A DNA stretch of 48,858 nt, taken from Condylostoma magnum (taxonomy: Eukaryota > Ciliophora > Heterotrichea > Heterotrichida > Condylostomatidae). The number at the start of each line of letters is the position of its first letter. Within the stretch, counting starts at the first letter, position 1. The DNA lies in NCBI GenBank assembly GCA_920105805.1, contig CAKKTI010000130.1, forward strand, positions 1 through 48,858. Reading direction: 5' to 3'. Position numbers and translations under genes: made by a program. This document shows, piece after piece, positions 11,910-25,085 of this stretch. The notes beneath the pieces are model-generated. The model did not search any database. It was not told the origin of the DNA and was given only the letters and a program-made list of their open reading frames with translations.

Positions 11910-13466
11910 ATGGGCGAGCCTAAAATTGAACCAGAACACTTAGAAAGAGTGGCGGATCTATACGACTCTATAAGAGAACTGTATGCAACCTTAGATGACA
12001 CATAAGACGCTGATTTATCCTCTGCTCTAGAACTCCACATAAGAGAAGCAATGACTGACCTATCTCAACGTCTGTCATAAGACCTTCCAACTGAGTTACT
12101 AGAAGTGCATGTTTTAGGCACTAGATTCAAATTGCTGCAATTGTGCTCTGATAAAATGATAAACTTTGTTTCTAAGCTGAATAATAAAGCTGGAGAAGTT
12201 CTAAGAGAAATATTCAATGATCAGGGATTCGTATTCAAGGACGTCGCTTCAAAGCTACTCAATGATAGAACTTCAATTGCGGAAACTAAAAAGGACTTAT
12301 AGTGCTAGAAAGAAGAAGTGGAATAGGTGTTAAAAGCAGCGGAGGAGTTAGAAAACTTGAATTAGGAATTGATAAAGGAGAAAAAGGAGTTATAAGAGCA
12401 AGTTTTGTATGTGAAAGAAGATAACTCGGATTAAGTGGAAAGTTTATAGGAGGAGAATAGGAAATACTTGCAAAAGATTATCAAATTGTCAAAATAGTTG
12501 TCGAATAAGTCGGAAACACCCTTGCCGTAGTAAACTCCTGTTAAATAGTCCAAATCATATTCCCTTTTAAAGCCATAGGCTTAATTACCTGCTTAGATTA
12601 AAGAACTGACGCTGAAATAAACGAAAGATTTTATAGATGAGTTGTATAATTCTAAGACAAAATTTGATTAGAAATGTGATGAGTAATTACAGCCTAGGGA
12701 AACACTTTAACAGCACTTGTAAAGCTATCTTAATAACAAATATGGGCTTAAATCATTAAGATATGAGTGAAGGACCGGATTATTCAAAGCAATTGAGAAA
12801 TATAGTGAGGAAGATAGTGATATACTCACTTTCGGTAAAATAATGCATCATGTTGTAGATGAAGACTATAGATTCACACATGTAAAGCTAAAGCAAAATG
12901 TAGAAGATCTATTAAAACAGTACCTAAGATACAGATATCCTTACATGCCAGAAAAAGGTATTAAGGACTAACTAACAGCAAAGAAGAACGGTGAACTTGA
13001 CGAGTCTGAGTGGCAATATATACTAAGTTGCCTTTACTCCCCAGAAGACGCAAATTAGCTAACTTAAGCATTTCTGGATGTAATCAACGAAAAAGACGAT
13101 ACCAATACAATGCAGAGAAAAAGAGGGAAAATGCCTCAAAGATAAATCTCTTAATTAACATACTAGGAATTTCTTAAGTCCCTATTAGATTTTCAACTAG
13201 ACGCACATGAGAGATACCTAGAACCAGTCAGAAATGAGTTTTAAAAGGTTGATGAAGATGGAAATGGAATTGTAAATGAATAAGAGTTCAGAGAAATGTT
13301 TCATAAGCTATAACTAGAGGACTATATTGACTTCTTTTTAGAATTACTAGATCCTAATGAGTCTGATACAATTAACTTTTCTTCTCTTATAGCAAGATTA
13401 TAGGAAGAGCCTTATAATGAGGAAGAAGCTTTTCTAAGTTTTATTTTTAATAGTAAAGGAAATTAA
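11910..13466 (+). CDS. coiled-coil protein with C-terminal EF-hand pair, 518 aa
   Basis: About 150 mainly helical residues come first. A Glu/Lys/Gln coiled coil follows (about residues 125-200), then a linker and a second helical domain. The C-terminus carries a clear EF-hand loop, DEDGNGIVNEQEF (near residue 450), and a weaker partner, DPNESDTINFSSL (near 486). This is the layout of calcium-responsive cytoskeletal or ciliary proteins, but I cannot name the family. One W is TGA, and many glutamines in the coiled coil are TAA/TAG. The final 22 codons are free of them, then TAA TAA ends the gene 10 bp before the CDPK start on the same strand. Confidence 0.7.
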
Positions 13467-13476
13467 TAATTAAAAT

Positions 13477-14901
13477 ATGGGATGTTGCACCAGCAAAGCA
13501 GAAATTTCGTAGAAATAAAGGACCTCTGTATATTCCCCTATTAAGGAGGACATTCAAGTTACGTATATAAGAAGAGATATTACTTAAGACTACTAACTTA
13601 ATAGTGTTCTTGGTAGGGGACACTTCGCAAAGGTTAAGAAAGGAATTTCTAGGTATAATCCGGACTTTTGTGTTGCTGTCAAACAGCTTAATATAAGGAA
13701 GTTAAAGAGTATTCAAAGGGAGTTAAGAAATGAAGTGGAGATATTGTCGGGAATAGATCATCCTAATATACTGAAAATTTTTAACGCTTATTAGGATTGG
13801 TCTAAAATAAATCTTATTGCAGAATTATGCGATGGAGGTGAACTTTTTGACCTTATTGTTGAATAACAGCAACTATCAGAACAAACATCATCAGTTTTAC
13901 TGTATTAAATGCTTAAGGCAGTCTACTTTTTACATATAAAAGGATTCTCACATAGGGATATCAAACCTGAGAATTTTATGTTCAAGAGAAAAGATGATAT
14001 TAATAGCTTGATTTTAGTAGATTTCGGGCTAGCATTTGATCTAAGTCGTAGGAATGAAATGCATACCATGGTGGGAACATCTTACTTTTTAGCTCCTGAG
14101 GTATTAGAAGGAAAATATGATGAAAGATGTGATATATGAAGCCTGGGAATGACTCTTCATTGCATGCTGACTGGAGGAACACCTTATTTGGGAGATGATG
14201 ATGATATGGTTTATATAAATATACCAAAATTAGAAATTAACTGGAATGCAAAAACATGGGTAAATATTTCTGAAGAAGCAAAGGATTTGTTAGATAAAAT
14301 GTTACAAAAATCAGCTTTTAGTAGGATTTCCATTGAAGATGCCTTAAAACATTCCTTTATTACTAAATGAAATGACTCAACTGCTAAAATCCCATAATGG
14401 GTTGTTGAGAACTGTATGCAATTTGAAATAAAATTTACAATACAGAGATATTTCTTATTTACCTTTATGAAATATTTGGTGGATGAGAATATATAACAAA
14501 TTACAGATTTATTTGACTATCTAGACTAGGAAAAGAAAGGATTTTTATACAAAGACAATTTAAAGGTTTTGTTTAAAAAGTAACAAATTGAGGACTCAAC
14601 GGTATAAAGAATATTTGATAAAATGAATCTAGGTGATAGCAATAATATTTCCTATACAAATTTCATGATTTGTGCTTTACTTCCTAGTCTTACTATACAG
14701 GATTAATGGGCAAAACTTGCATTCAATCACTATGATAAAGAGGATTCAGGCACAATAACAGCCGAGGATCTACAAGTTTCCATAAAAAATAGCGGAAAGA
14801 AAATAGAAATGACATCATGCTAGTAGCTCTTGTATTAAGTTGATGCAAACTCTACAGGACTTGACTACAATCAATTTATTCAGCTTTTAAAGTTAGATTA
14901 A
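13477..14901 (+). CDS. calcium-dependent protein kinase (CDPK), N-acylated, 474 aa
   Basis: A MGCCTSK acylation signal is followed by a Ser/Thr kinase domain from about residue 45 to 300: glycine loop GRGHFAKV, VAVKQL lysine, HRDIKPEN catalytic loop, DFGLAF and APEV. The kinase motif DIWSLG has its W encoded by TGA at 14137-14139, a clean proof of reassignment. A junction helix and a calmodulin-like C-terminus follow, with EF-hands of which DKEDSGTITAEDL is the best preserved and others are degenerate. It should phosphorylate targets at membranes in response to Ca2+. The TAA at 14899 is preferred as stop because the preceding 20 codons use CAA/CAG only; a second TAA follows at 14908. Confidence 0.92.
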
Positions 14902-15055
14902 GTAATTTAAGGAGTTAAATTAATAAAATGTATAAGTTTAATATAACTGTTTATCAGGAGGTATTCAACTGCATACATACTTTAAAGAATGTACCTTTTA
15001 TAAAAACTAAAAATACTTTAAAGCTTAAGTCTAAATATATTTAATCCATTTTTCA

Positions 15056-15799
15056 ATGATTAAACAGGAAGCTTCGCTAATAAAACATCTAAGCTGCCTT
15101 TTAACGGGGTCATAATTAGATAACGATTTCCCTGAGTTAAGGTTTCTAAGTAATAATGATGTTATTAACAGATTCAGATAAGACATAAAGAATTATCCGG
15201 CCCAAACTGCCGAAAGACTATTTTATTTGCTTAGAATAACAAACAGAGATAGATTAGTATATTTTAATCAGCAATTAATTGAAGAAAATCTAAAGTTGTA
15301 AGTAAAAGTATCTGTTGGTGTTAAGCCAAAAGCGAGAGATATGCATTTTGCCCGTTAGATAGGAGTTAATTTCGAGTTGACAAAGCTTTTTCTAGAGAAG
15401 GAAAGGAGAAGAAATGAGAAATTAAGTAAAAAAATAGATAAGCTCTACAGAAGAATTGACTATCTCTAAAGCTAGTATAGCCCATCATATTTCTCGGATA
15501 ATTCTTTACTAGAAGATTGCAGCAATTAAATCACTTAAACCCTTCCAACCGAAGGTGACTAACTTATATAAACTGTTCCTACCTTCAACAAATTGAAACT
15601 TCCAAGATTAGGAATTGTTAAAAGGTCTAGTATTGATTTATAATAAAATGAAGACAACACTCCAAGACTAAAGCATAACAAAGACCATCTTAGCAAAGAC
15701 CTATCAAGATTGCTTTGTAAAAGGAGAAATAAAAATTGCAAAAGCTTAGAAGTTTATAGCAGCGTAATAAATTGTATAAAGAATGTTTCATTTAGTTAA
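15056..15799 (+). CDS. unknown coiled-coil protein, 247 aa
   Basis: I do not recognise this protein. An N-terminal ~75 residues look globular and helical. A basic coiled-coil segment rich in K, E and R follows (about residues 115-145), then a Ser/Thr/Pro-rich region with many K/R residues. The ATG at 15056 lies 154 bp after the CDPK stop. The stop is taken as TAA 15797-15799, since about 50 codons before it hold no reassigned stop and another TAA follows two codons later. The frame could technically run on to TGA 15980-15982, but that tail looks less protein-like than the overlapping frame of the next gene. Confidence 0.5.
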
Positions 15800-18458
15800 T
15801 TATAAAGCATTACTAGCATATAGATCATTTACACATTCAATAGTAATCAGCCCAAAACGCACTTTTAAAGCCAAATATTTCAATGCTACTCATAAATAAC
15901 CAGCCTTATTCCTAACCCTTTTTATAAATTCTCCATAAAACAACCTCCAAATTCTCTTAAAAACTTTTTATATGGCAGCTGAGAGTAATACCCTTTCAAA
16001 CGTCCTAAAATAGCTCATGCTAGACTAAAGTTTTCCTTTCCGTCAAAGCTTAGAGCTTTCCCGACCCGCCATCACACGTAAAATTGATACTTGCCACATA
16101 CATGGAATCAGAGCATGAATACAAACATTAAATATAGATGAACTAAAGCAAACTATATGCTGTTCAAACTAATGAGCCTGCGATACAATACGCCAAATGT
16201 TTTTGTATGAGATAAGCAACGGGGACTAAAAGTACAAGCTAAATGATCAAGGAAATTGCTTTAACATAGAAGATTATTTTTAAATTGAACCAATTTAACT
16301 AACTGCTAAGGAATTAGACTTTGAGGAACTAATCAGATTCACGGATTTAGATGACTATCTTGATAGTATAACCCTGGAAAGTGAGATAATCAAAAATGTT
16401 GATACATTTTTATACTGGGCAAATGAGATTACTGGCGGATAAGCTTTAAGAACTCCTTGTAGAGTTTTTTATGATGTGAATACTAATAACTGGATATGAG
16501 AAGTTCCTGGGTGACTCTAACCCGGCCACTTTTACAGTTTATCTCAATATGCCTTAGCTTTCATAGAAAAAGGAATATGGTAAAGCTACTGGGAGTTTTT
16601 AAACAGAGATCCTAGATGCCCAACTGAAAACTGTAATTATAATCTGAAAAAGCCAGTATTTAATTTCAGACGAAGTTAAATCATTGAATACTGGGACAAT
16701 CTAGGAAAATATGCTCGAAGGAATATAATAGGAAACCAGTATAACTGTTTTGTTAAGTTTATAGAGGAGAAAAGACAAATCATGGAAAACCAAATATACG
16801 TACAGCCTTATACCATAGACTACGTACTAGGTAAAAACATCCCAATTAACTCACAGCGTCAAAAGCTGTTTGATGAAATAAAGCTTAATAATGATCCTCA
16901 AGTAGTAAATAACTTGCAAAAGATTGCATAAAACTCCCAAATGTTTATAGAATATCTCTGCACTAGTCCTTTAACCAGAATACTAACCGCCTAAGACATA
17001 ATAACCCGTAAAATCCTTTAATCTATATACGACAGAATGCGAGAATAACTAACTGAGGAACTACTAACAGAAGAGGCTGAAAGCATTAAAAAGGAAGGGA
17101 AAAAGAAGATGAAGGAGGAAAACAACAAACGTAAAAAAAAGAAGAAGAAGAAGAGGAAGAGGAAGCTTAGTAATGCCAGTGCAGTTTCAGTATCAACTAC
17201 AACATCAGTAGCAACTACCTTGTCTTCTAATTGTGGAGAAGATGATGCTGAGCTTCAGGTTGTAAAAGTACTGGTTTAGAGTATATTTGATAAAATTTAT
17301 CAGAGTGGGAGACATGATAACAAAGTAATCTAGGAGGACTTCATGGAGTGTAATAGTCAAGACAACTCTGACTCAGATTCAGAGTTTTAAGTGGTTCTAA
17401 CGAGGTAGTAAAGAAGGTAGTAGAAATAATAAATAACCTAGAATTATATAGAGGAGATTCAGTCACCTATTAGTATAAAGTCAGATTTTATCAGTGAGGA
17501 AAGCATTAAGCTTTATGATAGCATCCCTGATTTCACTCCTAATCTTGAAGATTTTTCCACGTATGGACTACATGGATTTGTGTGATAATTAACTGTTGAT
17601 GTATAAAATTAAGTTAATGAGTTACTAGCTGGTTATTAGTAACTCATTTTTATCATAAATGACATTATTGAGAAGAGGTTTGAAGGCTGTTAAGCTTAGC
17701 TTTACGGATCTTTTTCTACAGGATTCGCTTTGCCTACTAGTGATTTAGATTTAGTAATCATTGATTAAAAAGCGTTAAATAGTGAAGAATTGTAGTGTTT
17801 TATGAATGAGGTTGCTGATTTTATGTAAATTTAGTACTGGGCTAGTAATGTTACTAAAATTCTCACTGCGAGAATCCCCGTGATAAAGTTCCAAGTAGAT
17901 TTGACAAGAGTATGCGGACTTGCTAAAACGGTTAGTATTGATATTACCTTTGACACCTTTATATCACAAAAGAGCAATACTGGAATTCAATCATAAAACT
18001 TGACTGTAATGCTAGCCACTGTATACCCAAATCTATAATTCATAGCAACTGTGATAAAGTAATTGCTATACGTATACAAGCTAAGTGAGTCTTACAATGG
18101 AGGACTAAGCTCATTTAGCGTTATACTATGAACAGTTGCCTTTATAAATTCGTTAGAAGTAAAAATATCAGATTTAGGGTTACTTTTGATTGAATGATTG
18201 CAATTCTATGGGTTTTAATTCGATTATAAGACAACTGGTATAAGCATTCTAGATGGAGGATCATTTTTTGATAGAGATGATGATAATTAAAGCTAAGTAC
18301 TGACAGTTGATCCTCATAACACTGAGCATAATACAACAGGCTCCCTGAGTCAAATAGATAAAATATAAGAACTTTTCAGACAGTTTTACTTAAAAATTGA
18401 ACAATCTGTGAAAAGAGGCGATTTAAGTGAAGTAAAGGAATTTTTAGTGTTTAATTAA
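15783..18458 (+). CDS. Trf4/TUTase-family non-canonical nucleotidyltransferase, 891 aa
   Basis: The C-terminal half holds the polymerase-beta-type core: YGSFSTGFALPTSDLDLVII (near residue 641) gives the GS and two metal-binding aspartates, and VSIDITFD the third. The PAP-associated domain follows with ESYNGGLSSFSVILW and GLLLIEWLQFYG. Such enzymes add A or U tails to RNA. A poly-lysine/arginine segment (near 450-465) may be a nuclear signal. About 450 N-terminal residues are unrecognised. Two starts are possible: 15783 gives a leader with many basic and few acidic residues, like a mitochondrial signal, and overlaps the previous gene; 15972 (MAAES) avoids this. W is TGA at five or more sites. 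The stop TAA 18456 follows 28 codons free of stops. Confidence 0.78.
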
Positions 18459-18492
18459 CCCAAATTTACTAATATTTAAATTACTAAATTAT

Positions 18493-21400
18493 CTAATTAG
18501 GAACTCTTACTCCACCTGGAGTTATTTCCTCTGAGTTACTATCCACCCATTTAAACTGATCAATTTAGTTTCCTGGTACTTGAATATATAAAAATCCGTC
18601 AAAATTGGCAATGACTTGACCTTTATTCCAGAATTTACCATTAAAATTAAGTAAATCTACTTGATCCCCTTCTGTATATTCGGTTTCTAAATCTGAGTCA
18701 TAGTCTAATTCTTATACAGCCCCTGATATTAATTCTTCAAATTTCGCTATTTTCAGCTCTCCCATTCTTCTAGCAGCTTATAAGTTAGCTTCGCTAATTT
18801 TCCCATAGTTTTATGGTTTTGGTGTACATGAAATAGTAATCCATTCTTTTACCCAATCAAGTCCTTTATAGTTATTCATTATCCAGTTCTTTATACTTTC
18901 ACTTTTTTAAGTAAGCTTGTATAGATAATCAATCATTTAGAATGTCTCACGTAGATAAGTTTTGTTTCTATCCAAGCACTTGAGAACCTCCTTGAGTCCA
19001 ATATCTATTTTACTTTATTACAGGTGATCTTAGTGCATTAGTATACTAGTTAAGTGTTTAAGTAGGAACTTTTTACCATCAGCCGACTTATGTCCAATTA
19101 CAGTCACCAGGGTTTTTATATAATCTTCAAATTCTTATAGATTGTTCTGGTAAATAGTGTTATAGAGCTAGGCAAGTTTGATAGCTGAGAATTTTGTGTC
19201 TATTTGTCCTATAAGATCATCAATAACTGATCTATCTGTGAGTAATTCTAAGTCTTCTTGTAATATTCCGTATTAAGATTATATTTATAAGATTCCGATA
19301 GCATATGCTAGAGAACTATTAGACTTTTCAACCCAGAAGCCATCTTCTTCTGAATTTTCTCTAGGCTGTGATTCCTCATACCCTAAATTAACATCACTAC
19401 TCTACGCCGGTACAGAGTAAGGGGCATCTAGTACTCCTTTCCAGTGATACTTTAAAATCTTAGTAGAAATTTATAGCTGGTTACAAATTTACGGACTTTA
19501 TTTACAAATTTTATATAGGAATTCATAATATTGTGCGAAGTGCTTAGTACTAGGCTTTTTCGCCATGTTCAGCATATTTAAGGCTCTTTAAGCAATTCTT
19601 ATTAAATTATCATTGAATTACTTGCTCATGCAAACTTATGCTAATCCAACTACAATCTTTCTCCTTTCAGCAGTCGGAGCTTCGAGTAATATTTCCTGCA
19701 AAACCTGTGGAAAAGTAAGCATTTCTAAGAACCACATAGCCAGCTCATCATTTACATTAAAGAACTGTCTTAATTGCATTGCCATATTCCCCAATACTTA
19801 CTTGTCCTTTCCTCTTAGCAAAATAGTCATAAAGAACCCAGTTTTGAACTTTAGCACCTAAGGATCGTTTATAGGCAATTAAATCATGAAATCAAAGTAC
19901 TCTGGGCTAAAGTTATACCTATTTCTCCAGTACCTTTGATTTTCCTCCTTAACAATTTCCAGTTACTCCTAAATCATTTCAACTCTTCTAGCAAATTGCA
20001 TTTCTTCTAATCTTTCCTCGTCCCCACTGCGTGGAGCAACTATACTATCTCTTTCATACAGCAAAATATAAGCATTTCTATGTTTCTCTCTTAATTAAGA
20101 AAACGGCGAATTTGAGAAAACATTACTAAACGTTCTTTCCTCTCCTCCGAATGCCTCATTAGCAATTTAATCCTCACTCATTTCCCTTACGATAGTATCA
20201 TTGAACTCATACCACCTGTTATGTAGTTTAATAAAGGAGTAATAGTGTCCGAAATCAGCAGTTCCCATATGTATAACAATTCCCCTTAGCTTATAATTGT
20301 AGTACTCCTCAGGATACAGTTTTTCCCCATTTCCTCCATTTTCTATCCTTTGCAGCCCTTCTTAGGTATACGGCTCCATATCTAGCTCCATGGGAAACTC
20401 ACAGTAGTCATTTACCTTTACCCTTGCCATTCTATCAAAATCAAACTCGAATCTTCTTAGACTGACCAGCAGTATATTAGGAAGATGCTTAATACACACA
20501 CGTCTCAATGCTGGAACCTTATCATCACAATGATCACATTAGTACGCATTTTCCCCTTCTAGCATTTCCCCCTCCACAAAACTCTTCAATCCTTCATGCA
20601 ATGTTTTCTTACCCTTTACTTCCACTGGCAAGGTAAGAAAAGGCTCAAAACGCTCGCTTCTATGACTGCAGTTTCCTTTCCCTATCAACTCTGTGGCTTG
20701 AGTTCCTCCAAAGTGATTCTTTATTATATGTTTTTAATCGTCGTTTAATAAGTATCCTTCCAGCTTGTCCATGAAGTTGTTGAAGAACTCCTCAACGTCC
20801 ATTTGCTCCCTTACGTTTATAGGGTTACCGTCCCAGTCCTTAAAAGCCTGGCAGAATGCCTTGGGGTTGAAGTATTGTTTATCTGAGTACTTCAAGCTAG
20901 AAAAGATCCACTTAACTTGGTACATTAGATTCTCAGCTGGGTCTTCCTCTGGTGGGCTGTTAGCTCCTAGAATCCCATTTCTAAACGACTCAATATGGTA
21001 AAGTTGCTGCATTATAGAAATCATGTAGCATATACACCCTAAATTCTTCATTCCTACATACCCAGTCACACTTTTCTCCATAGAAGTTGAGGAGTTGTTC
21101 CAATCCGGTCTCTTTGAAGTTCTCCATGAAGGATCTTCGAATTGTTGGTTGAGAAATTGCATCATTCCTTATTGGAATTCGAGGTTATTGCAGAATACGC
21201 CGGCTAGATTGAACGCGGCTGCTCTGGTATGCTAGTTTTTGCATTTTGGAGGGAGTAGAGCCTTATCGGTTGACTGTGAAGGAAGCTCAAATAGGCATTT
21301 ATATATGACTAAGTGCATCATTTCCTGGCTGTTTATGGGAGGCTGGAAGCGTTGTACTATGGCGGCTAGTACTATCAGTATTCCTTCTAGAACACAGTTT

Positions 21401-24400
21401 TGCTCTTGGGCTGTTGTTTCTCCTGGGTGATCGTTAAGTTGTTGTAGTAAAGTACTGAAAATTTCATTTGAGTCAGAGTGTAGCTCATCTCCTCTTTAAA
21501 TAGTTTTTGAGTATACTTACCAGTAAACTTTGGAGGTCTAAGGTTGTTGGAGAGCTTATGATTATAGTTACTCTAAAGAACTGCATAGGAAACAACTAAA
21601 AATGTTGAATTAGAGTAGCAATTCTGTGAATTTTTAGGTGAAAAGAGAGTTTTCCTAGTTGATTAGTAAAGATGCCAGCATTTCTGAGAATTAACTTCAG
21701 TTTTGTATAGAGGTTTGCACTTCTGATGTATTTATGCTTATTAGGTGGTTTAGTAGTTTTTAGGCTGAGTTTACTAGTATTAAAGTGTCACTGGTCTGCA
21801 GATTTTTTACTCCTAGTTTGTGTAAGGAGACTAGAATTTATTATGAGAATCTTGATATATCACCTTCCATTCCTGGCTGTATATATTTTGAGATCAGTTT
21901 TAGTAATTATATCTCCAGCTAGTCTGTTACTTGATTTTCCGTCAAATTTTACAATTCTACCATATAAAGATGAATTAAGTACTGTGGGCCATTATTTTTA
22001 AAGAAGAATTCAACCCAGTTGTCATTTTAACTCAACTCCTATACGATATTCAAGCAGTATAGTTACTTATATGCACTCTAAGAGTTAAGTAGATTTTCTA
22101 ATGGCTCGCTTAATGACTGTAAACTTGATTTTAGCTTAGGAGATGTGGGCAAAGATTTCAATAAAGTCCAGGCTAAATCAGAGTACTCTTAATCCGGTAT
22201 GTCTACTAATTGCAGTAATAAATCAATCAAATTTTAATTCTATGCAAAAACTTTTATTGTGTCTAGAACCTCTACTGGATCTCTATCAAAAATAGCAACT
22301 ACAAATTAAATGTTTAATATTTTCAGTGCTAGGTTGTCATCAAGAGCTGTGTATAGAATTTTATCTATAAGCAACTAGGTCTTAGTGATATCTTAATTGC
22401 TTGATTATGCTATTTTACGTCTAAGATATCCAAGAGTTCCATCTAGATTTACTTGCAGCTTTACATTCCTGTTTTCCTATATATCTTTATATATTACAAT
22501 ACTGTTAGCACTTTTATCCAGTTCTTCATCAGTTTATTGACTATCTCTTAAGCTTTTTACAATTAGTAACACTCTAGTAATAACTTTACTATCCTGAGGG
22601 TTATTCTGAATAGTTTGTACTAACTTATCAACAAACTCTGCCCATATTTGCTCACCTTCATCGATTATATTAGCACAAAGACACTTGAATAAGGAAACGA
22701 TTAGCTTAATTGCTTCTTTTCCAACGTTTTTATCAGAAGCATACAAAGCGAGGTTGTATAATTGATTGATTCCTATAATTTCAACCTTTACTCTTCTGAT
22801 TATATTTAAGTTCTTGATTTAAATAGCACTTTAGAAATAATTAGCTGTTATGAAATAGTATCTAAATGAATTGTAGGCTATTTACGTCATAGTTTCTAAT
22901 GGCAGCTTTTCCTCATTTGCTAAAAACTACTCGAATACTTAAATAATCAAGTGGTAATTATAAGGAACTGTATTGGTAAGTTTTCCACTATGAAGCCACT
23001 GTAAAAAGCAGTTTGAGTCTTCTATATTAATGTGATTTATTACTAGATTTATCCAGAGTTTGTCGATGTCTTCAATCTGCAGGGTGATTGCATGATCTGA
23101 CTTGCTGAATAAAAACTCTATGAAATTAAGCCTGGCTATTATATGTTATTAATGCGTGTATTTCCCAACTAAATCCTAAGGCTTTGGACTTCTGGATCTT
23201 TGGTTGTTTAGATAGCTTACAGTATCGTTCACTATCAGCTTTACTAAATCAGTATCTGTGTTTAAATCTTCTAGTTATTTGGGATATAAAGTATCACTAA
23301 TGGTTATTATATCAGTGGCAATAGCTAAGGACTGAGGAACAGATTCCCCTGATTTTACTTTATCTATAAAAAACTCAAGATAATAGGGTAGATCGTTTGT
23401 GAACTCGTAAGACTTTAAAATATCACAAACACTATCAATGGCTATTTAGATTTCCTGTAATTAGCTATCATCCATAATTACGTCAATAAGTAAATCAAGT
23501 GCATAGCCCTTTTGCCTCATGTCAATATCATCTTGAATACTACAGTTCTTTACAGCTCCTATAGAAAAATCTCTAAGTACTTGTATAAAATCCTCAGTGT
23601 ACTGATCAGTAGGAATTTCTTGCAGCTTTTGGAATAGAAGATCATTTAAATCCTCAGATAACGCATTTGAGATGTTTTTAATAACATTTCGGGTAGCTTT
23701 TACTATAGAATCGTGTTTACCTTGGCATCCCTCCCATAATAAGTCTAAATGATTAGCTGTTAGTCGGCTATTTTTGGCTAAAAACTTGTATATTACATTA
23801 ACTCTTTTAATAAGTTCAACATGAGGCCTATTCAGCAGTATTGAGTCTATTAGCTTGTTATCTATGATTCAGTCACATAATTAGCTATCTGGTACATCTC
23901 TGATTATCAATGCTTAAGGCTTAGTAGTAACCGATTACACTATTTGTGTAGGTGTATCTATTTTCTCATTTATTTCATTAAGGCCTTTGATTCTTTTACC
24001 TAGATATTAAGAATCTATTAACTTATGCGACAAATCAAGCTCTATTAGCTCTATTTTTTATTTAATTTAGACATCGTTGGACATAGCACAAGCAGAGTAC
24101 AACACTTGTTAAACTGCGTCAAATTATAAGTCTTTTATATCGTTATCATTCAAGGCTCTTACTCTATTCAGAATTGATTAAGTTATTTTTTCGTATATAA
24201 ACTCAGAGTACTCCTAGCTCAAGAATTTCTGTAGATTGTAAATAGGCAGTAAATTAATCAGACTCAATGGAGCTTTTTCCCCGTCCTTGTTATAATCAAT
24301 AATATCAATTACATACTAAAATCCATCCTCCTTACAGAATAAGTTTACATGGTATAAAAATGTAGTGGAAAATTACTGTACATTCATATAAGAACGATCA

Positions 24401-25068
24401 GAAGCAATATAATTTTAAGGCACGAAGTTATATTTTAAGAAAAAGGCCCCACATCTACTGTCAATGTTGAATAATCTGTTTAAAGTAGTCATTAATTCCT
24501 GTCCAGATGAAGCCAGTGCTGCCTTGTTGTCCGTATATATAAGATCACTGTTTCCGTATATTGCATTGAACTCCTGCATTAAGCTTGGCATTACTTGAAG
24601 CCATCGAACTATATATCTCAAAACTACAGTGAAATATTAAACAACCAAATCAAGGGTAGAATTATCGTTGAACGTATCCATTTGGAGAAGACTATCTACT
24701 AGAATTATCATCTCACCTCGTACAAATTGTACAGTATCATAAGCTGAAGTACAGACAAGGTCGGAATCCAAAAGACCTCCTACTTTATTGATCATCTCTT
24801 GGGTCTCTTGGATTGTAAATTCCCAGTCTCTCAGCGCATAACGCTTCTGTCCTGTGTATGGGGGAGAGATTTTCTTAAAGGGAGCTATTTTTGAGGAGGA
24901 GGTGTCAAGCCACGCATCAAAATTATGCGACCAACCATCGTAATTGACTAGAATTTTACCAGTAGTATGATTCACTTCTAGAATCTTGGCAACACACCAA
25001 GTTTACACAGAGTCCTTGGCATCTATGTACTTTCCAACTTAGCACCAATCAGGTATTTAAGATGACAT
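18493..25068 (-). CDS. giant USP9X-type ubiquitin-specific protease, 2,191 aa
   Basis: The catalytic domain lies near residues 1335-1680. The Cys box is GMKNLGCICYMISIMQQLY (Cys about 1347), and the His box is GTADFGHYYSF followed by RWYEFND. FGGEE and NAYILLYER after it match the USP9X/USP34 subgroup. The N-terminus has a tudor-knot/chromo-like barrel (KILVNYDGWSHNFDAWLD), and the long middle is an alpha-helical HEAT-like array, as in animal USP9X. It removes ubiquitin from substrates and is among the longest single frames here: 6.6 kb without an intron or frame break. The stop TAG 18495-18493 follows 23 codons with no reassigned stop. It starts 17 bp after the hydroxylase gene on the same strand. 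Confidence 0.88.
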
Positions 25069-25085
25069 TTATTATAAAATTAAAA

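Noticed and set aside
15800-15982. Extension of the 15056 gene to TGA 15980-15982.
   Set aside because: The frame passes five stops in 60 codons straight after a clean 50-codon zone, and the overlapping frame joined to the TUTase reads more like protein.
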